Source of the DNA: Phycisphaerales bacterium
GTDB lineage: Bacteria > Planctomycetota > Phycisphaerae > Phycisphaerales > SM1A02
NCBI GenBank assembly: GCA_029243925.1
Contig: JAQWRC010000266.1
Span: 1 to 9,450 of the forward strand
Reading direction: 5' to 3'
DNA: 9,450 nucleotides
Shown: in pieces, positions 6,667-9,450 of the stretch
How positions within the stretch are numbered: the first letter of the stretch is position 1
Layout of the letters: every line of letters starts with the position of its first letter
The notes under the pieces: model-generated
Database searches by the model: none
Seen by the model: only the letters and a program-made list of their open reading frames with translations
Told to the model about the DNA's origin: nothing
Translations under genes and position numbers: made by a program

Positions 6667-6728
6667 ATGGAGATGGTAATCGGGGAAGCACCGCCTGTGG
6701 CGCCCTCTTTGGCGTGCAGTTGCATACC
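6667..6728. promoter_or_regulatory. Short divergent spacer between holA and the FHA kinase
   Basis: These 62 bases must carry the 5' control of both genes if the chosen starts are right. I see no convincing -35/-10 pair and no Shine-Dalgarno sequence for either gene, so the promoters may lie inside the opposing coding regions. Confidence 0.3.
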
Positions 6729-7817
6729 ATGCAGTCCATGCTCCTCCTGCAGGTCATCGAAGGCCCTGACCAAGGGCGTGTCTTCCCATTGCCAGCCGAT
6801 GAGCCGCAATTGATCGGCCGATCGACAGAAGCACTTCCCTCGACGGATACCTCCATCAGCCGCCGGCATGCGGAATTGACCCCGGATGATGGAACATGGT
6901 GTGTCCGTGATCTGGATTCGGCCAATGGCACGTATGTCAACGGCACCCGGATTGAATCGAGCACCGCACTGATTCCCGGAGATTACGTGCAATGTGGCTC
7001 GACGCGATTCCAGATCATCGATACTGGTCATGACATGGCGGGACCGATTGGAAGTCTGGATCAGGATCGACTCACAACGGTTGGCCAGACGGTCGGATCG
7101 ATCAGTCACGCGATCAAGAACATCCTCCAGGGACTTCGTGGTGGAGCGAGTGCGATCGAGTTGGCGATCGATCGTGGTGATCTGGAATTGGCCCGCGAGG
7201 GGTGGCCGATATTGAGCCGGAACCTTGATCGGATTTACGATCTCACGTTCAATCTGCTGACCTTCGCACGCACGAGAGGCATCCAGTTGGAGCGAGGCGC
7301 GCTGATGCCGTTGCTCGAGGATGTCGCAGAATTGGTTCGTCCGTTGGCCGAACGCCGCCGTGTCCGCCTCTCGGTTGAAATGGATCCCGAGATCCCCCCG
7401 GTTCAGCATGACTGCAATGCCCTTCATCAGGCGGTCCTCAATCTGGCATTGAATGCCGTCGAGGCTGCGCCAAGCAAATCAGGAGTCGTACGGATCCACG
7501 CTGGGTGGGAGGAGGAATCCGGCAGCGCCTGGATTGTTGTCGAAGATAATGGGCCCGGAATCGAGCCTCAGCGGCGAGAGGAAGTGTTTCGGCCGTTCAG
7601 TTCCACAAAGGGACAGCGAGGCACCGGGCTTGGCCTGGCTGTGACCATGCAGTTGGTCGCGGATCATGGGGGTTCGGTCGATCTGGATACGTCCGAACTG
7701 GGTGGAGCTCGATTTCGGATTCTGATTCCAGGCAGTGGGCCTGAGGATCCGGGAGAAACCACAGGGCCCAGGCCCATGGGGACCCCTCCGGACCACGACC
7801 TCGAGTTTGATCGTTGA
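6729..7817 (+). CDS. Cytoplasmic FHA-domain sensor histidine kinase
   Basis: From the ATG at 6729 the protein has 362 residues; a second ATG at 6738 is equally possible, and the in-frame ATG at 6639 would run into holA and adds no domain. Residues about 6-97 are an FHA phosphothreonine-binding domain: 'LIGRS', 'SISRRHAEL', 'RDLDSANGTYVNG'. A HisKA-type dimerisation helix carries the H-box 'SISHAIKNILQGL' with phospho-acceptor His127. The ATPase domain has an N-box (HQAVLNLALNAVEAA, Asn242), G1 (VEDNGPGI), F-box (EVFRPFSSTK) and G2 (GTGLGLAV). No membrane segment is present, so the input is cytoplasmic and probably a phosphoprotein bound through FHA. The proline-rich last 30 residues look disordered. 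The residue after the acceptor His is Ala rather than Glu/Asp. No response regulator is adjacent. It lies 107 bases upstream of the clpP pair. Confidence 0.92.
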   Translation: MQSMLLLQVIEGPDQGRVFPLPADEPQLIGRSTEALPSTDTSISRRHAELTPDDGTWCVRDLDSANGTYVNGTRIESSTALIPGDYVQCGSTRFQIIDTGHDMAGPIGSLDQDRLTTVGQTVGSISHAIKNILQGLRGGASAIELAIDRGDLELAREGWPILSRNLDRIYDLTFNLLTFARTRGIQLERGALMPLLEDVAELVRPLAERRRVRLSVEMDPEIPPVQHDCNALHQAVLNLALNAVEAAPSKSGVVRIHAGWEEESGSAWIVVEDNGPGIEPQRREEVFRPFSSTKGQRGTGLGLAVTMQLVADHGGSVDLDTSELGGARFRILIPGSGPEDPGETTGPRPMGTPPDHDLEFDR

Positions 7818-7868
7818 GTTGATCTTCCATCCAGATAGTGGCCCATCCGGACGCCCCTGGTGCGGCCA

Positions 7869-7903
7869 TGCCAACTATCATGGCGACCCAACGCCAGTTG
7901 GCG
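7869..7903. promoter_or_regulatory. Stem-loop in the clpP leader
   Basis: GCCAAC (7870-7875) pairs with GTTGGC (7897-7902), and inside it TGGCG (7881-7885) pairs with CGCCA (7892-7896). A 5-base bulge TATCA lies on the left arm and ACCCAA forms the loop. A T·G wobble at 7869/7903 extends the base. This gives 11 Watson-Crick pairs ending 21 bases before the clpP ATG and 7 bases before the Shine-Dalgarno sequence. No T-run follows, so it is not a classic terminator. It could be an RNA control element, an operator, or an RNA-processing site. The loop and bulge are exact, but the function is unknown. Confidence 0.5.
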
Positions 7904-7910
7904 CACACTG

Positions 7911-7915
7911 AAGGA
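7911..7915 (+). promoter_or_regulatory. Shine-Dalgarno site that decides the clpP1 start
   Basis: AAGGA lies 9 bases before the ATG at 7925 (ATGATG; the second ATG is 12 bases away). The in-frame ATGs at 7838 and 7868 have no such site, and the second sits at the foot of the leader stem-loop. Confidence 0.65.
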
Positions 7916-7924
7916 ACGACACCC

Positions 7925-8590
7925 ATGATGGAACGCACGGGACTTTTCCCTGAATCAACCGCAATGCACGCTCCGGAACACTTCTCCGGAGGAGTCGCTC
8001 CGATGGCCGCTGCCAACTACCAGCGGACCCGCGAGATGACACTCGATGAACTCCTTCTGGAGAATCGAGTGATCTTCATGGCGGGGGAGATCAATCAGAA
8101 CAGCGCGCTGCGTGTGATGATGCAGATGCTCTTCCTTGAAGACCAGAAGCGTGGGCAGCCCATCAATCTCTACATCAACTCTCCCGGCGGTGCCGTTGAT
8201 GACACGTTGGCCATCTACGACACCATGCGTTTCATCACGTCCGAGGTCGCAACCTACTGTATTGGTCGAGCCTACTCTGGCGCGGCAGTACTGCTTGCAG
8301 CCGGCGCAAAGGACAGGCGTCACATCATGCCGCACGCGAAGGTCATGATCCACCAACCCTATGGCGGCGTGTATGGCCAGACCAGTGATGTCAAGATTCA
8401 AGCCGAGCAGATCATCAAGGCCAAGGAAACACTCAACCGCATTCTCGCCGACCACACCGGACAGTCTTACGAGACGGTCGCTGCTGATGGTGAGCGGGAC
8501 AAGTATTTCACGGCCGGTGAAGCCAAGGCCTACGGTCTTGTCGATGAAGTCTTCGAGCACGACTCCGATTCAAAGAAGGACGCGTCCTGA
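7925..8590 (+). CDS. clpP: ATP-dependent Clp protease proteolytic subunit, divergent copy with full triad (ClpP1)
   Basis: ClpP forms the self-compartmentalised serine protease barrel fed by ClpX/ClpA/ClpC unfoldases. In this 221-residue protein the core is unmistakable: '[14 protein letters not shown]' (43-56), '[22 protein letters not shown]' (80-101), '[18 protein letters not shown]' (112-129), 'MIHQPYGG' (141-148), and '[20 protein letters not shown]' (190-209). Ser118, His143 and Asp192 align with the catalytic triad. Two things are odd. The nucleophile loop is AYSGAA instead of AASMGA. The usual N terminus (VPIVIE...RGERAYDI) is missing and replaced by about 40 residues ending [15 protein letters not shown]. 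The first 30 residues could be a propeptide or disordered. It is followed after 26 bases by a second, canonical-looking clpP. Alternative upstream starts at 7838 or 7868 would add 29 or 19 residues. Confidence 0.95.
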   Translation: MMERTGLFPESTAMHAPEHFSGGVAPMAAANYQRTREMTLDELLLENRVIFMAGEINQNSALRVMMQMLFLEDQKRGQPINLYINSPGGAVDDTLAIYDTMRFITSEVATYCIGRAYSGAAVLLAAGAKDRRHIMPHAKVMIHQPYGGVYGQTSDVKIQAEQIIKAKETLNRILADHTGQSYETVAADGERDKYFTAGEAKAYGLVDEVFEHDSDSKKDAS

Positions 8591-8616
8591 CCTTTGTGTC
8601 AGCGCGAGCAGCATTC

Positions 8617-9225
8617 ATGTCCAGTCTGATTCCCATCGTCATCGAGAAGGAAGGCCGCGGAGAGCGGGCTTATGACATCTTTTCGCGACTCCTGAAGGAC
8701 CGCATCATCTTCTGCTCGGGAGGAGTTGGTGATGAAATGGCCAACCTCATCGTTGCGCAGATGCTGTTCCTCGCAAATGAGGATCCAGAGGCGGACATCA
8801 GCCTCTACGTGAACTCGCCTGGAGGCAGTGTTACGGCGGGATTGGGCATCATTGACACGATGAACTTCATCCCGTGTGACGTAGCGACATTCATTATTGG
8901 TCAGGCTGCATCAATGGGTTCATTGATCTCCTGTTCAGGTACCAAGGGCAAGCGTTGCTGTCTCCCCCATTCAAAGAACCTCATGCACCAACCATTGCTG
9001 GGGGGTGTATTGGAGGGACAGGCAACTGACCTTGAGATCGAAGCACGTGAAATGTTGCGGCTGAGGGATCAGCTCTACGGCGTCTATGCAAACCAGACGG
9101 GCAAGTCGATGGAAACCATCGGCGCTGACTGCGAACGCAACAAATGGCTTAGTGCTCCAGAGATGGTCGAGTACGGTCTCGCGGATCGCATCATCGAACG
9201 CCTTCCGGATGCGAAGAAATCGTGA
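8617..9225 (+). CDS. clpP: ATP-dependent Clp protease proteolytic subunit, canonical N terminus but Asn in place of catalytic Asp (ClpP2)
   Basis: This 202-residue protein has the standard ClpP N terminus ([28 protein letters not shown], residues 5-32) that lines the pore and docks the unfoldase. It also has '[18 protein letters not shown]' (65-82), '[10 protein letters not shown]' with nucleophile Ser99, and 'LMHQP' with His124. The third triad position, Asp in 'ERD' of E. coli ClpP, is Asn175 here ('[17 protein letters not shown]'). The handle segment after the His reads [15 protein letters not shown], two residues longer than the usual HQPLGGAQGQATD. The ATG at 8617 gives the typical family start; a GTG at 8596 would add seven residues. 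Neither has a strong Shine-Dalgarno sequence. It lies just after clpP1 and overlaps the next gene by GTGA, indicating an operon. It is probably active only, or mainly, in a mixed barrel with ClpP1. Confidence 0.95.
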   Translation: MSSLIPIVIEKEGRGERAYDIFSRLLKDRIIFCSGGVGDEMANLIVAQMLFLANEDPEADISLYVNSPGGSVTAGLGIIDTMNFIPCDVATFIIGQAASMGSLISCSGTKGKRCCLPHSKNLMHQPLLGGVLEGQATDLEIEAREMLRLRDQLYGVYANQTGKSMETIGADCERNKWLSAPEMVEYGLADRIIERLPDAKKS

Positions 9226-9450
9226 CCGCAACGCCCGTGACATCGGGCGCGTTTCGCTGCCTGGCCGCGGTGCTGGTGGTGTCGGGATTGGTTCAGTCTG
9301 GTTGCGGCAATGCCGGTCGTCAGGCCAATTCGCGGTTGCGAACCCAAGTGCACGAACTTGAGCAGAACCTCGATCAGGCCAAACTTCAGATCGCCGAGTT
9401 GGAAAGCCAGCTTGCCAGTGCAAGTGCTTCCAGTGATCGGACCACCGTGG
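9222..9450 (+). CDS. Small coiled-coil lipoprotein, N-terminal part (runs off the right edge)
   Basis: A GTG at 9222-9224 overlaps the clpP2 stop (GTGA), and the frame stays open for 76 codons to the edge. The N terminus has a basic residue followed by a hydrophobic run ([16 protein letters not shown]). The Cys in 'QSGC' is a probable lipid-attachment site, although Gln at -3 makes the lipobox imperfect. After a short polar linker, '[22 protein letters not shown]' and following residues show heptad-like Leu/Val spacing typical of a coiled coil, ending in an Ala/Ser-rich stretch. The family is not recognised. The overlap implies translational coupling with clpP2, but no functional link is shown by the sequence. 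Confidence 0.7.
   Translation, partial: MTATPVTSGAFRCLAAVLVVSGLVQSGCGNAGRQANSRLRTQVHELEQNLDQAKLQIAELESQLASASASSDRTTV

Noticed and set aside
6639..6728. N-terminal extension of the FHA kinase from the ATG at 6639
   Set aside because: It would overlap the holA 5' end, adds no domain, and the FHA fold begins right after the ATGs at 6729 and 6738.
1..9450. Mobile element, phage gene, CRISPR array or tRNA
   Set aside because: No transposase, integrase, spaced direct repeats or cloverleaf pattern was seen on either strand. The gene content is mostly core metabolism.

Overview
The window is GC-rich bacterial chromosomal DNA. It most likely comes from a member of the Planctomycetota, probably a Phycisphaerae-like marine lineage. 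This is an inference from three features: a secreted LamG protein ending in a double D-x-N-x-D-G dockerin-like module with the 'DLLA-I-A-WG' signature; a cytoplasmic FHA-histidine kinase with a 'SHAIKNILQG' H-box; and a tandem pair of unlike ClpP genes. TGA ends nearly every gene here, so TGA is clearly a normal stop in this genome.

Layout. (1) Minus strand, 1-1401: purM (AIR synthetase, purine synthesis), followed 28 bases downstream by the start of an exported protein that runs off the left edge. purM is interrupted by one in-frame TGA at 580-582, in the highly conserved HITGGG motif. (2) Plus strand, 1624-3417: a secreted LamG/dockerin-like protein, divergent from purM across a 222-base spacer. 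(3) Plus strand, 3484-4440: sucD (succinyl-CoA synthetase alpha subunit), without an adjacent sucC and with about 24 extra residues. (4) Minus strand, 4453-6666: holA (DNA polymerase III delta) followed by a lipoprotein gene; the lipoprotein gene converges on sucD with only 12 bases between the stop codons. (5) Plus strand, 6729-9450: an FHA-domain histidine kinase, two different clpP genes, and the start of a small coiled-coil lipoprotein that overlaps the second clpP by GTGA.

Most of the genes are housekeeping (purine synthesis, TCA cycle, replication, proteolysis). The most interesting points are the nonsense codon in purM and the ClpP pair. The first ClpP has a full Ser-His-Asp triad but a non-canonical N terminus and active-site loop. 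The second has a canonical N terminus but Asn in place of the catalytic Asp. This suggests an obligate mixed ClpP complex with divided roles. A stem-loop of 11 pairs sits just upstream of the first clpP. No tRNA, rRNA, CRISPR, insertion sequence or phage gene was seen, and no non-coding stretch exceeds 300 bases.
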